NCBI RefSeq assembly: GCF_914271545.1
Contig: NZ_CAJZAH010000002.1
Coordinates: 62,001 to 126,000, forward strand
Origin: Cupriavidus respiraculi
GTDB lineage: Bacteria; Pseudomonadota; Gammaproteobacteria; Burkholderiales; Burkholderiaceae
Direction: 5' to 3'
Length of the DNA stretch: 64,000 nucleotides
A model generated the notes under the pieces. That model had not been told where the DNA came from, did no database searches, and saw nothing but the letters and a program-made list of their open reading frames with translations. The translations under genes were made by a program, and so were the position numbers. How positions within the stretch are numbered: position 1 is the first letter of the stretch; each line of letters begins with the position of its first letter. Positions 44,935 through 53,858 of this stretch are shown here, piece after piece.

Positions 44935-45828
44935 CTAGCGCCCCGCGCCGTTCTCGAACTGCGCGAGCAGCCACTTGCGGAACGTCGCCATGCTCGGGCT
45001 TTCCTTGCGCATCGATGGCGTCAGCAGGTAGTAGGTGTAGTCGCCCATGTCCAGCGCCTGGCGAAATGGCGCGACCAGTTTGCCGCCGGCCAGATCGTCA
45101 TCGACCAGGAAGCGCTGCGCGATGGCGAACCCCTGGCCTTCCAGCGCCGCCGCATAGGCCATCGCCGAGCTCTGGTAAGTCATGCCGCTGTGCGCGTCGA
45201 CCTGCTTGTCGGCCCTGGCGTAGGCAAGCCAGGCGGCCCAGTCGTCGGGCCGCGCGATGGAATGCAGCAGCACGTGGCGGTTCAGGTCGGCGGGCTTGCG
45301 GACTTTCCTTGCCAGCGCCGGGCTGCACACCGGTACCAGGATGTTGGAGACGAGCCGGTAGGTGTTGGCGCCGTTCCACTTGCCGTCGCCGAGCCGGATC
45401 GCGCCGTCGATGTCCTCGCGGCGAAAATCGACCGGATCGAGCGACGCCGTGAGCAGTACCTCGATCCCCGCATTGGCCGCGTGAAAGCTGGACAGCCGGG
45501 GAATCAGCCAGCGCATCGCGAAGGTGGTGTACGCGCGCACTTTGAGCTGGGTGCGGCGCGTGCGCCGGGTCAGGCGGCTGGTCGCCTCGCGCAGTCCATC
45601 CATCGACTTCGATACCGCGCGGTAGTAGTCCTCCCCCGCGCGGGTGAGCGAGACCTCGCGATGCCCGCGTACCAGCAACGGTACGCCCAGCGCTTCCTCC
45701 AGCGTGCGTACCTGCCGGCTCACCGCGCCGGGCGTAACGTGCAGGTCGGCCGCGGCAACGGTGATGCTGAGACGGCGCGCGACCGCTTCGAAAGCCCGTA
45801 GCGCATTCAGTGGTGGCAGGCGGTCCAT
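44935..45828 (-). CDS. LysR-family regulator, GcvA-like
   Basis: A 297-residue regulator with the GcvA-type N-terminus LPPLNALRAFEAVARRLSIT and recognition helix HVTPGAVSRQVRTLEE. ATG 45828 was chosen for this standard start; the frame extends to 46011 without support. A perfect T-N11-A palindrome lies 16 bp upstream, and its arms recur before the OB-fold/thiolase block, so it likely controls that block and itself. It is also divergent from the molybdenum oxidoreductase genes, which it might regulate as well. Confidence 0.9.
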   Translation of the reverse strand: MDRLPPLNALRAFEAVARRLSITVAAADLHVTPGAVSRQVRTLEEALGVPLLVRGHREVSLTRAGEDYYRAVSKSMDGLREATSRLTRRTRRTQLKVRAYTTFAMRWLIPRLSSFHAANAGIEVLLTASLDPVDFRREDIDGAIRLGDGKWNGANTYRLVSNILVPVCSPALARKVRKPADLNRHVLLHSIARPDDWAAWLAYARADKQVDAHSGMTYQSSAMAYAAALEGQGFAIAQRFLVDDDLAGGKLVAPFRQALDMGDYTYYLLTPSMRKESPSMATFRKWLLAQFENGAGR

Positions 45829-45843
45829 GGCGGCGTGTTTGTC

Positions 45844-45862
45844 GATTGAGAATTTCTCAATC
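45844..45862. promoter_or_regulatory. LysR box 2, perfect palindrome around TTGAG-N5-CTCAA
   Basis: GATTGAGAATTTCTCAATC has nine-base arms around one base, with the T-N11-A core of LysR sites. It sits in the 251-bp divergent region, close to the LysR start and 217 bp from the oxidoreductase start. It is the same site type as 38962-38976. Confidence 0.7.
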
Positions 45863-46079
45863 TTACGACGGGACGCGGTTCGCACCAAAAGGCGGCATGC
45901 GTCCGTGCGTGGCGCAGGCCCGCAAATTCGTCCTTGAAAAACGCGTTGCCTCGCTAATACTGTGATGGTCCAGGCGCGGGGCGCGGCGATACGGCGAGTG
46001 GGGCAACCCACCGGCCCGGGCGGCGCTCAACCATGCCCCTCTCGCATTCCCCACCGCTCCCGCTAAGGAGAAGACATTC

Positions 46080-46757
46080 ATGCAACATTCCGCGAAGCAC
46101 GCGAAGCACGAACACGTCCATGCGGACGGCCACGAGTGTCCCGGATCCTGCGGCAGGATCTCGCGCCGGCGTTTCCTGCAGTCCGTCGGTGTCGGCGTGT
46201 CCGGCCTGGGCGTGGTGGCCAACGATGCGTCGGCCGCGGCGGCGTCCGCGGCGGAGTCAGTCACTGCGCGCGGCGGCACCGGCCACGCGATCACCCTCAA
46301 GGTCAACGGCACCGCGCACAAGGTCACGGTTCCCGCCAACGCCATCCTGCTCGATACGCTGCGCGAGCAACTGCATCTGACTGGAACCAAGAAGGGTTGC
46401 GATCACGGTCAGTGCGGCGCCTGCACGCTGCTGGTGAACGGCGTGTCGGTCAACGCGTGCCTGTCGCTGGCGGTGATGCACGACGGCGACGAGATCACGA
46501 CGATCGAGGGCCTGGCGCGCGACGGCGCGCTGCATCCGGTGCAGGAAGCCTTCTGGTCCCACGATGCCTACCAGTGCGGCTACTGCACGGCGGGCCAGAT
46601 GATGACCGCGGTCGGCATCCTCCAGGACCGCCGCATCCCGGCCGACGACGCCGCGGTGCGCGAAGCCATGAGCGGCAATATCTGCCGCTGCGGCGCCTAC
46701 AAGAACATCGTGGCGGCGATCCAGGACGCCCGCGGCAAGATGAAAGGAGCGGCGTGA
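46080..46757 (+). CDS. paoA: Aldehyde oxidoreductase small subunit, [2Fe-2S] (PaoA-like)
   Basis: A 225-residue iron-sulfur subunit with a twin-arginine signal (SRRRFLQSVGVGVSG, residues about 28-42), so it is exported folded to the periplasm with its partners. Cluster II is bound by CDHGQCGAC plus a later Cys. Cluster I is bound by CGYCTAGQM and CRCGAY near the C-terminus. AAGGAG precedes ATG 46080. Size, signal and gene order match PaoA (YagT) of E. coli rather than cytosolic xanthine dehydrogenase. Confidence 0.88.
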   Translation: MQHSAKHAKHEHVHADGHECPGSCGRISRRRFLQSVGVGVSGLGVVANDASAAAASAAESVTARGGTGHAITLKVNGTAHKVTVPANAILLDTLREQLHLTGTKKGCDHGQCGACTLLVNGVSVNACLSLAVMHDGDEITTIEGLARDGALHPVQEAFWSHDAYQCGYCTAGQMMTAVGILQDRRIPADDAAVREAMSGNICRCGAYKNIVAAIQDARGKMKGAA

Positions 46758-47740
46758 TGCGTACCTTCGACTACCAGCGCGCGACGAGCGTGGACGAGGC
46801 CATCGCGCTGCATGGCCGCACCGCCGGCAGCGTCTTTCTCGCCGGCGGCACCACGCTGCTGGACCTGATGAAGCTGGACATCGAGCGGCCGGCGCACGTA
46901 GTGGACATCCACAGGCTTGGCCTTGACCGGATCGAGACGGTGGAAGGCGGCCGCGTGCGCATCGGCGCCATGGTCAGCAACACCGACCTGGCGCGGCATC
47001 CGCACATCGTGGAGCAGTATCCCGCGCTGTCGCAGGCCCTGCTCTCCGGCGCCAGCACCCAGCTGCGCAACAAGGCCACCACCGCCGGCAATGTCATGCA
47101 GCGGGTGCGCTGCGGCTACTTCCGCGACGGCGTCTCCCCGTGCAACAAGCGCGCGCCGGGCTCGGGCTGCCCGGCCGTCGATGGCCTGAACCGCAACGTC
47201 CACGCGGTGCTGGGCGGTACCACGCATTGCATCGCGGCCCATCCCTCCGACATGTGCGTGGCGATGGTCGCCATCGGCGCCACCATCCATGTACAAGGGC
47301 CGCGGGGCAGGCGCGACATCCCCTTCGCCGACTTCCATCTGCTGCCCGGCGACACGCCGTGGAAGGAACATGCGCTCGAAGCGGGAGAAATGATCACGCA
47401 TATCACGCTGGAGCCGCCGATGCCCGGCAGCCGCGCCGCCTACCTGAAACTGCGCGACCGCGGCTCGTACCAGTTCGCGCTCGCCTCGAGCGCCGTGATC
47501 GTCGCCATGGACGGCGGCACCATCCGCGATATCCGCATCGCGCTCGGGGGCGTCACCACCAAGCCCTGGCGCGCGGCGAACGCCGAGGCGGTGCTGCGCG
47601 GCAAGCCTGCGTCGGAGGCGCTGATCCGCGAGGCGGCGGCCGTCGCGATGACCGGCGCGCAGTCGTATGGGCAGAACGGTTTCAAGATCCTGCTGGGACA
47701 GCAGGCGGTCGCGCGCAATCTGTCGCGCCTGGTGGCCTGA
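46757..47740 (+). CDS. paoB: Aldehyde oxidoreductase FAD subunit (PaoB-like)
   Basis: A 327-residue FAD-binding subunit of the CO-dehydrogenase flavoprotein type (AGGTTLLDLMKLDIERP, IGAMVSNTDLARHP, TTAGNVMQR). It carries a cysteine-rich insertion RCGYFRDGVSPCNKRAPGSG followed by a further Cys; in PaoB this insertion holds an extra [4Fe-4S] cluster. Its ATG shares a base with the previous stop (TGATG). It passes electrons from the molybdenum site to FAD. Confidence 0.88.
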   Translation: MRTFDYQRATSVDEAIALHGRTAGSVFLAGGTTLLDLMKLDIERPAHVVDIHRLGLDRIETVEGGRVRIGAMVSNTDLARHPHIVEQYPALSQALLSGASTQLRNKATTAGNVMQRVRCGYFRDGVSPCNKRAPGSGCPAVDGLNRNVHAVLGGTTHCIAAHPSDMCVAMVAIGATIHVQGPRGRRDIPFADFHLLPGDTPWKEHALEAGEMITHITLEPPMPGSRAAYLKLRDRGSYQFALASSAVIVAMDGGTIRDIRIALGGVTTKPWRAANAEAVLRGKPASEALIREAAAVAMTGAQSYGQNGFKILLGQQAVARNLSRLVA

Positions 47741-47811
47741 CCCGCGACTGCCTTCGCCGTCTCACCCCTTCCTTTTCCTATTGGCCGTTTCCTCCGATTC
47801 GGGAGTCCAGC

Positions 47812-50043
47812 GTGAACAACCAAGCCATCGGCGCGTCCGCGCGCCGCATCGACGGTCGACTGAAGGTCACCGGCGCCGCGCCCTATACCGCGGATCGCCA
47901 CCTCTCCGGCATGCTGCACGCGTATGGGGTGTTCAGCACCGTAGCCAGCGGCCGCATCACGGCGATCGACACCGACGAGGCGCGGCGCGTGCCCGGCGTG
48001 GTCGACGTCTTCCACCATGAGCGCTTCCTGCCGCTGTACCGCGCGCAGAAGAGCCCGATCTCGGCCACCACCATCCTGACCGCCGCCATCACCGACGAAC
48101 ACCGCCTGCCGTTCGAGGACGCGAACGTGTACTACTTCGGCCAGTTCGTCGCGCTGGTCGTGGCCGACACGTTCGAGCATGCGCGCGAGGCGGCCTATCG
48201 CGTCAAGGTCTCGTATGCGCCTGGCAAGGTGGTGGCCAACCTCGAGCAGGGACTGGCGGCCGGCAAGCTGCGCGACGGCGGCCGCGGCCATTCGCGCGGT
48301 GCACCCGCCCCGGCCTTCGACGCCGCGCCGGTCAAGGTCGATGCCGTGTACCACACGCCCGTGGAAACCCATACTCCCATGGAAATGCATGCCTCCGTCG
48401 CATGGTGGAGCGGCGGCGACCTGCATCTGTTCGAGGCGTCCCAGGGCGTGGTCGTGCATCGCAATACGCTGGCGCAGATCTTCGGCCTCACGCCGGAGCG
48501 CGTCACCGTCGAAGCGCCCTATATCGGCTCGGGCTTTGGCAGCAAGCTCTTCCTGTGGCCGCACTCGGTCGCCGCCTGCGCCGCGGCCCGGCTCTCCGGC
48601 CGGCCGGTCAAGCTGGTCGTGCCGCGCGCGCAGATGTTCACCACCACCGGACAGCGCCCGGAAACGAAGCAGCGCCTGCGGGTGTCCGCGAACGCCGACG
48701 GCCGCATCACGTCGATCCGCCATGAGTCCGTCAACACGACCTCGTTCATCGAACAGTACGTGGAGAACTGCGGCGGCATGACGTCCAGCGTCTACGCGTG
48801 CCCCAACGTGCTGGTGAGCCACCACACCATCGAGGTCCATCGCGGCGCGCCCACGTCGATGCGCGCGCCCGGCGCGGCGCCCGGCCTGTTCGCGCTGGAA
48901 TCGGCCATCGACGAAGTGGCGCTGGCCTGCCGCATGGACCCGGTGCAGTTTCGTCTGGCCAATATCTCGACGCGGGACGAAAGCACCAACCTGCCCTGGT
49001 CCAGCAACCACATGCGCGAGGCCATCGAGCAAGGCGCGCAGCGCTTCGGATGGCACAAGCGCGACCCGCGCATCGGTTCGATGGTGGTCGGCAGCGAGAT
49101 CGCCGGCTACGGCGTGGCGGTGTGCAACTGGGATGCCTGGAAGACGCCGGCGGAGGCGCGGGTCCAGCTCAGGAGCGACGGAACGGCGACGGTGGTCTGC
49201 GCCATCCAGGACATCGGCACCGGCACCTACACCATCGCGGCGCAGACCGTCAGCGAACTGACGGGCCTGCCGCTGGACCGCATCGACGTGCGCCTCGGCG
49301 ATTCGTCCTTCCCCGCCGCGCCGGTATCCGGCGGCTCGTGGGCAACGGCGAGCGTGCTGCCGGCGATTGCCCAGGCCACGCGCAACGCCATCGACCAGTT
49401 GCGCACGCTGGCCACGCAGGAAGGCGGCGCCTTCGCGGGCGCGAAGCCGGACGACCTGCGCCTGCAGCAGGGGCGGCTGACCGACGGCAAGCGCACGGTG
49501 GACTACCAGTCCGTCCTCTCGGCGCAGCGCCTGGCCAGCGCGGACGGCCATGCGCGCACCGATGGCGCCGCCTCCGACAAGGTGTCGTTCATGTCGTTTG
49601 GCGCCCATTTCGTCGAAGTGCGCTGGGACCCCGGCATCTCGCGGCTGCGCGTCGCGCGGGTGGTCAGCGCCATCGACGTGGGACGCGTGATCAATCCATT
49701 GACGGCACGCAACCAGGTGGAAGGCGCCATCGTGATGGGCGTCGGCATGGCGCTGTTCGAGGCCACCGAGTACGACCCGCGCAACGGCATTCCTGGCAAC
49801 AACAACTGCGCGGAATACGTGATGCCGGTGCATGCGGATCAGCCGGATATCGACGTGATCCTGCTGGACTACCCCGACCTGCAGTTCAACGAGTTCGGCG
49901 CGCGGGGCATCGGCGAGATCGGCATCACCGGGCTGGCGGCCGCGGTGGCCAATGGCGTGTATCACGCCACGGGCAGGCGCATCCGCGACCTGCCCATCAC
50001 CATGGAAAAGCTGATGGAGCAGCCGGGCCGCGTCGCGGCCTAG
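47812..50043 (+). CDS. paoC: Aldehyde oxidoreductase molybdenum subunit (PaoC-like)
   Basis: A 743-residue molybdopterin subunit starting at GTG 47812 with GGGAG upstream. It has the a/b hammerhead start (ARRIDGRLKVTGAAPYTAD), the cofactor loop YIGSGFGSK, and near the C-terminus GARGIGEIGITG containing the catalytic Glu. It oxidises aldehydes to acids. Length agrees with PaoC (about 732). The dedicated maturation chaperone gene paoD is not found next to it. Confidence 0.9.
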   Translation: MNNQAIGASARRIDGRLKVTGAAPYTADRHLSGMLHAYGVFSTVASGRITAIDTDEARRVPGVVDVFHHERFLPLYRAQKSPISATTILTAAITDEHRLPFEDANVYYFGQFVALVVADTFEHAREAAYRVKVSYAPGKVVANLEQGLAAGKLRDGGRGHSRGAPAPAFDAAPVKVDAVYHTPVETHTPMEMHASVAWWSGGDLHLFEASQGVVVHRNTLAQIFGLTPERVTVEAPYIGSGFGSKLFLWPHSVAACAAARLSGRPVKLVVPRAQMFTTTGQRPETKQRLRVSANADGRITSIRHESVNTTSFIEQYVENCGGMTSSVYACPNVLVSHHTIEVHRGAPTSMRAPGAAPGLFALESAIDEVALACRMDPVQFRLANISTRDESTNLPWSSNHMREAIEQGAQRFGWHKRDPRIGSMVVGSEIAGYGVAVCNWDAWKTPAEARVQLRSDGTATVVCAIQDIGTGTYTIAAQTVSELTGLPLDRIDVRLGDSSFPAAPVSGGSWATASVLPAIAQATRNAIDQLRTLATQEGGAFAGAKPDDLRLQQGRLTDGKRTVDYQSVLSAQRLASADGHARTDGAASDKVSFMSFGAHFVEVRWDPGISRLRVARVVSAIDVGRVINPLTARNQVEGAIVMGVGMALFEATEYDPRNGIPGNNNCAEYVMPVHADQPDIDVILLDYPDLQFNEFGARGIGEIGITGLAAAVANGVYHATGRRIRDLPITMEKLMEQPGRVAA

Positions 50044-50080
50044 CCGGGCCCGGCTGCGATGTGGTCGGGGAGATCGGATC

Positions 50081-51787
50081 ATGGAGAGCGGTTCGATGGC
50101 AGGCGGCGACGGAGACGACGACGAGGCGGTCCGCTCGCACCCGCGCCACGCGCAGATGTTTCCGGTGCTCGGCGAGGCGGAAGTGGCCCGCGTCCGCCGC
50201 TTCGGCAAGCTGTCGCACTATGCGCGGGGCGACTTCCTCTACCGCGCGGGGAGCCTGTGCCCGGGCGTGTTCGTGCTGCTCAAGGGCAAGGTGCGCATCG
50301 TCGGGCGCGACGGGCTGGGCCATGAGCGCACCATCCATACCTACAGCCAGCGCGGCGAATTCACGTCCGACGTGACCCAGCTCTCGAACAAGCCCGCGGT
50401 GGTGGATGCCCATGTCGTCGAGGACGTCGAGGCGGTGCTGCTGCGGCCGGACGAGCTCAGCGCCCTGATGGTCACCGAGGCGGATCTGGGCGAAACCATC
50501 ATGCGCGCACTGATCCTGCGGCGCGTGCTGGTGATCGAGCGCGGACACGGGGTCGTGCTCGTGGGCCCGCCGGGCAACGGCAGGCTGCTTGCGCTGCAGA
50601 ACTTCCTGCGCCGCAATGCCTTTCCCAACATCACGCTGGACGCCGAGCAGGACGCCGACGCCGTCGCGCTGCTCGAGCGGCTCACGCCGCAGCCCGACGA
50701 CTTTCCGCTGGTGGTATGTCCGGACGGCACGGTGCTGCGCAACCCCGACGAAGGACAACTGGCCACCTGCCTGGGCCTGATTCCCGAGTTCGATCCGGCT
50801 TTTGTCTACGACGTGGCCGTGGTGGGCGCGGGCCCCGCGGGACTGGCCACCGCGGTCTATGCCGCATCCGAGGGCCTGTCCGTCGCGGTGCTGGATTGCC
50901 GCGCGCCCGGCGGCCAGGCCGGCACCAGCGCCCGCATCGAGAACTATCTCGGCTTTCCCACCGGCATCACGGGGCAGGCGCTGGCCGGGCGCGCGTTCGC
51001 GCAGGCGCAGAAGTTCGGCGCGCACATCGGCATTCCGTGCGAAGTCACGGCCTTGCATTGCGGGCGCTTTCCGCTTTTCGTGCAGCTCGCCGACGGCCGG
51101 CGCATCGCCGCGCGGACCGTGGTGATCGCCAGCGGCGCCGAATACCGGCGGCCGGCGGTCGATGACCTGGCCCGCTTCGAAGGCAGCGGCGTCTATTTCT
51201 GGGCGACCCCGCTCGAAGGCCGGCTATGCCGCAAGGAACCGGTGGTGCTGGTCGGCGGCGGCAATTCCGCGGGGCAGGCGGTGGTGTTCCTCGCCTCCCA
51301 GGCCGAGCACGTGCACCTGTTCATTCGCGGCGCAAGCCTGGAGCACAGCATGTCGCGCTATCTCGTGGACCGCATCGGCGCGCTGCCCAACGTCACGGTG
51401 CATACGCGGGTCGAGCTGCGCGCGCTGGAGGGCGGCGCGCGGCTCGAACGCATCCACTATCGCGGCGCGGGCGGCATCGAGGGCTCCATGACCGCCCACC
51501 ACCTGTTCGTCTTCATTGGCGCGCAGCCCAATACCGGCTGGCTGCGTGCCTGCGGCGTCGCCCTCGACGACAAGGGTTTCGTGCTGACGGGCCCGGATCT
51601 GGCCGAAGGCTCGCTGCAGGCGGTGCCCTTGCAGACCAGCGTGGGCGGCGTGTTCGCGATCGGCGATGTCCGCTCCGGCTCCACCAAGCGCGTGGCGTCG
51701 GCGGTCGGCGAAGGGGCGGCGGTGGTCGCCCAGATCCATCGGTATCTGGCGGCCACGAGGCAGGTCCCGTCGCTCGCGGGCGCATGA
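50081..51787 (+). CDS. Cyclic-nucleotide-binding domain / thioredoxin-reductase-like fusion without redox CxxC
   Basis: A 568-residue cytosolic flavoprotein. Residues about 25-140 form a cNMP-binding domain (GDFLYRAGSLCPGVFVLLKG), 150-240 a thioredoxin-like domain without a CxxC, and 245-560 a thioredoxin-reductase-like FAD/NAD(P) module with GAGPAG near 249, VLVGGGNSAGQA near 388 and FAIGDVR. In thioredoxin reductase a CxxC sits between the two halves; here the matching segment reads GVYFWATPLEG, so the disulfide is missing. It may use another acceptor, with activity gated by ligand binding to the N-terminal domain. Confidence 0.85.
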   Translation: MESGSMAGGDGDDDEAVRSHPRHAQMFPVLGEAEVARVRRFGKLSHYARGDFLYRAGSLCPGVFVLLKGKVRIVGRDGLGHERTIHTYSQRGEFTSDVTQLSNKPAVVDAHVVEDVEAVLLRPDELSALMVTEADLGETIMRALILRRVLVIERGHGVVLVGPPGNGRLLALQNFLRRNAFPNITLDAEQDADAVALLERLTPQPDDFPLVVCPDGTVLRNPDEGQLATCLGLIPEFDPAFVYDVAVVGAGPAGLATAVYAASEGLSVAVLDCRAPGGQAGTSARIENYLGFPTGITGQALAGRAFAQAQKFGAHIGIPCEVTALHCGRFPLFVQLADGRRIAARTVVIASGAEYRRPAVDDLARFEGSGVYFWATPLEGRLCRKEPVVLVGGGNSAGQAVVFLASQAEHVHLFIRGASLEHSMSRYLVDRIGALPNVTVHTRVELRALEGGARLERIHYRGAGGIEGSMTAHHLFVFIGAQPNTGWLRACGVALDDKGFVLTGPDLAEGSLQAVPLQTSVGGVFAIGDVRSGSTKRVASAVGEGAAVVAQIHRYLAATRQVPSLAGA

Positions 51788-51873
51788 GCCGCGCGCACCG
51801 TCTTTCGAGGTGGAACGGCTTGTCGTTCCACGCGCTGTTGCGCCAGTTCGCTGGCGCCCAACCTGTGAGGTAG

Positions 51874-52248
51874 ATGATGCTGAGACGAAACCGGATTGTC
51901 CTGACCCTCGCCGCGCTCGGCGCCCTGAGCATGGTGCAGATGTCCCACGCACAGAGCGGCGCACAGACCGGCTCCCAGGGCGGCGCGCGCGCCGCGGGCA
52001 AGGCCGACCCCTACACCGATGGCGCCCGGGGCGGCAAGTTCGACCCCTATACCCAGGGCGCGAATGCCAGCACGCGCTCCGACCTCGCCCCCGCGGGCAA
52101 GTCCCGTGACCCCTACACGGACGGGGCGAGGACCGGGGCACGCGACGCCTATACCGACGGCGCCAGGACAGGAGAGCGCAACCCATACACCGACGGCGCC
52201 AGAAGCGGCGACACCAGTCCGTACTCGCACGGCGGCAAATCGAAGTAG
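51874..52248 (+). CDS. Exported protein with 12-residue DPYTDGAR repeats
   Basis: A 124-residue protein with a signal peptide (residues 1-26, ending SHA). The rest is Gly/Ala/Arg-rich and holds six units of a 12-residue repeat: DPYTDGARGGKF, DPYTQGANASTR, DPYTDGARTGAR, DAYTDGARTGER, NPYTDGARSGDT and a degenerate SPYSHGGKSK. Cysteine is absent, so it should be a soluble, extended periplasmic or surface protein. I know of no function. Start ATG 51874 follows GAGGTAG. Confidence 0.75.
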   Translation: MMLRRNRIVLTLAALGALSMVQMSHAQSGAQTGSQGGARAAGKADPYTDGARGGKFDPYTQGANASTRSDLAPAGKSRDPYTDGARTGARDAYTDGARTGERNPYTDGARSGDTSPYSHGGKSK

Positions 52249-52601
52249 GCGCGCCGCGGGCGCCCGCGTGGGCACGGTCGGAGGCACCGCCGCGCGCCTC
52301 CGCGCCGTCCTGCGCGCCTCCCATTGATCCCGCCTGCCTCGTCATTGCGGTGCATGGGATCCGCACGAGCACCAGCCCTGGGGCGCGCGGGTGCCGGCAG
52401 GTCGCAGGCCCTCGCGAAAAGCGAAGCGGCGACGCCGCGCGCCGCGTGCAAACCGCGCTCGACAGGCAACTGGGCGCCGGCGCCACGCGCCAGCCGCCGT
52501 TGCAGCGAAAACATTCACAACGCGCACCACGAGATTTCCTTCACATCGGCGGCCGGCCCACACATGATGGCGTTAGCCCGTTCCAACGATGGGAGTACGC
52601 C
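52249..52601. other. 353-bp gene-free stretch
   Basis: Very GC-rich at first, turning more balanced near 52510-52560, where the promoter of the alcohol dehydrogenase gene probably lies. No RNA gene, repeat or convincing hairpin was seen. Confidence 0.4.
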
Positions 52602-53675
52602 ATGCCTACCATGCAAGCCGCGGTCTTTCTCGGCCCTGGCCAGATCGCCCTGCGCGAGAAGCCGATTCCCGATATCGGCGACACCGATGCGCTGATCCGC
52701 ATCACCACCACGACCATCTGCGGCACCGATGTCCATATCCTCAAGGGCGAGTATCCGGTCGCCACGGGCCTGACCATCGGCCACGAGCCCGTGGGCGTGA
52801 TCGAGAAGCTGGGCCGCAGCGTGACGGGCTACCGCGAGGGCCAGCGCGTGGTGGCCGGAGCGATCTGCCCGAGCTTTCATTCCTACGCCTGCCAGGACGG
52901 CTGCGCCTCGCAGGATGGTCCCGGCCATGCGCACGGCTACAAGCCGATGGGCGGTTGGCGCTTCGGCAATACCATCGACGGCACGCAGGCGGAGTTCGTG
53001 CTGGTGCCCGATGCGCAGGCCAATCTCGCGCCGATACCGGACGGGCTCACCGACGAGCAGGTGCTGATGTGTCCCGACATCATGTCCACCGGCTTTGCCG
53101 GCGCGGAACACGCGAACATCAAGATCGGCGACATGGTGGCCGTATTCGCGCAAGGACCGATCGGACTGTGCGCGACCGCCGGCGCGCGCATGCGCGGCGC
53201 GGGCCTGATCATCGTGGTCGATGGCATCGAGGAGCGGCTGGAGATCGCGCGGCGCATGGGCGCCGACGCGACGGTCAATTTCCGTGAGGTCGACGTGGTG
53301 GACGAGATCCTGCGCCTCACCGGCGGTCGCGGCGTGGACGCGGCCATCGAGGCGCTGGGCACGCAGGCCACGTTCGAGGCCGCGCTGCGGGTGCTCAAAC
53401 CCGGCGGAACGCTGTCGAGCCTCGGCGTCTATTCGAGCGACCTGCGGATTCCGCTGGACGCCTTCCACGCGGGCCTGGGCGACCACCGCATCGTCTCCTC
53501 GCTGTGCCCGGGCGGCAAGGAGCGCATGCGGCGGTTGATGCAGGTGATCGAAACCGACCGGCTGGACCTCGGGCCGCTGGTGACCCACCGGTTCGACCTC
53601 GCGCGCATCGAAGAGGCCTACGATCTGTTCGCCAACCAGCGCGACGGCGTGCTCAAGGTCGCCATCAAGCCATGA
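52602..53675 (+). CDS. Zinc-dependent alcohol dehydrogenase (MDR family)
   Basis: A 357-residue medium-chain dehydrogenase. Catalytic zinc ligands are Cys of CGTDVHILKG (about residue 40) and His-Glu of TIGHEPVG (about 62). The structural-zinc lobe is abnormal: CPSFHSYACQDGC then ASQDGPGHAHG in place of the regular four-cysteine pattern. The nucleotide fold near 178-200 (VAVFAQGPIGLCATAGARM) with Asp of VVDGIEE favours NAD. GGGAG precedes ATG 52602. It oxidises or reduces a short alcohol/aldehyde, fitting beside the aldehyde oxidoreductase. Confidence 0.9.
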   Translation: MPTMQAAVFLGPGQIALREKPIPDIGDTDALIRITTTTICGTDVHILKGEYPVATGLTIGHEPVGVIEKLGRSVTGYREGQRVVAGAICPSFHSYACQDGCASQDGPGHAHGYKPMGGWRFGNTIDGTQAEFVLVPDAQANLAPIPDGLTDEQVLMCPDIMSTGFAGAEHANIKIGDMVAVFAQGPIGLCATAGARMRGAGLIIVVDGIEERLEIARRMGADATVNFREVDVVDEILRLTGGRGVDAAIEALGTQATFEAALRVLKPGGTLSSLGVYSSDLRIPLDAFHAGLGDHRIVSSLCPGGKERMRRLMQVIETDRLDLGPLVTHRFDLARIEEAYDLFANQRDGVLKVAIKP

Positions 53676-53858
53676 GCCCACGCCGCACGAAATGGGTGGC
53701 CCGGCAGACGCCCATCATCAGCGCCATGCACTTTCCGCCGGGATATCGGCGGCGCCCTGCCCGCGGCTGTGTGCGGCGCCTGCACCGGTGGACATCACCG
53801 GCCTGCGCGCGGCCATTCCGCGCGCGGCGCCGCCGCCCCTGACCCTCAGGCCCACGGC

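Noticed and set aside
51996-52248. Short tandem repeats as a CRISPR-like or minisatellite array
   Set aside because: Units are 36 bp, vary at the DNA level, keep the reading frame and have no spacers; they are coding repeats of an exported protein.
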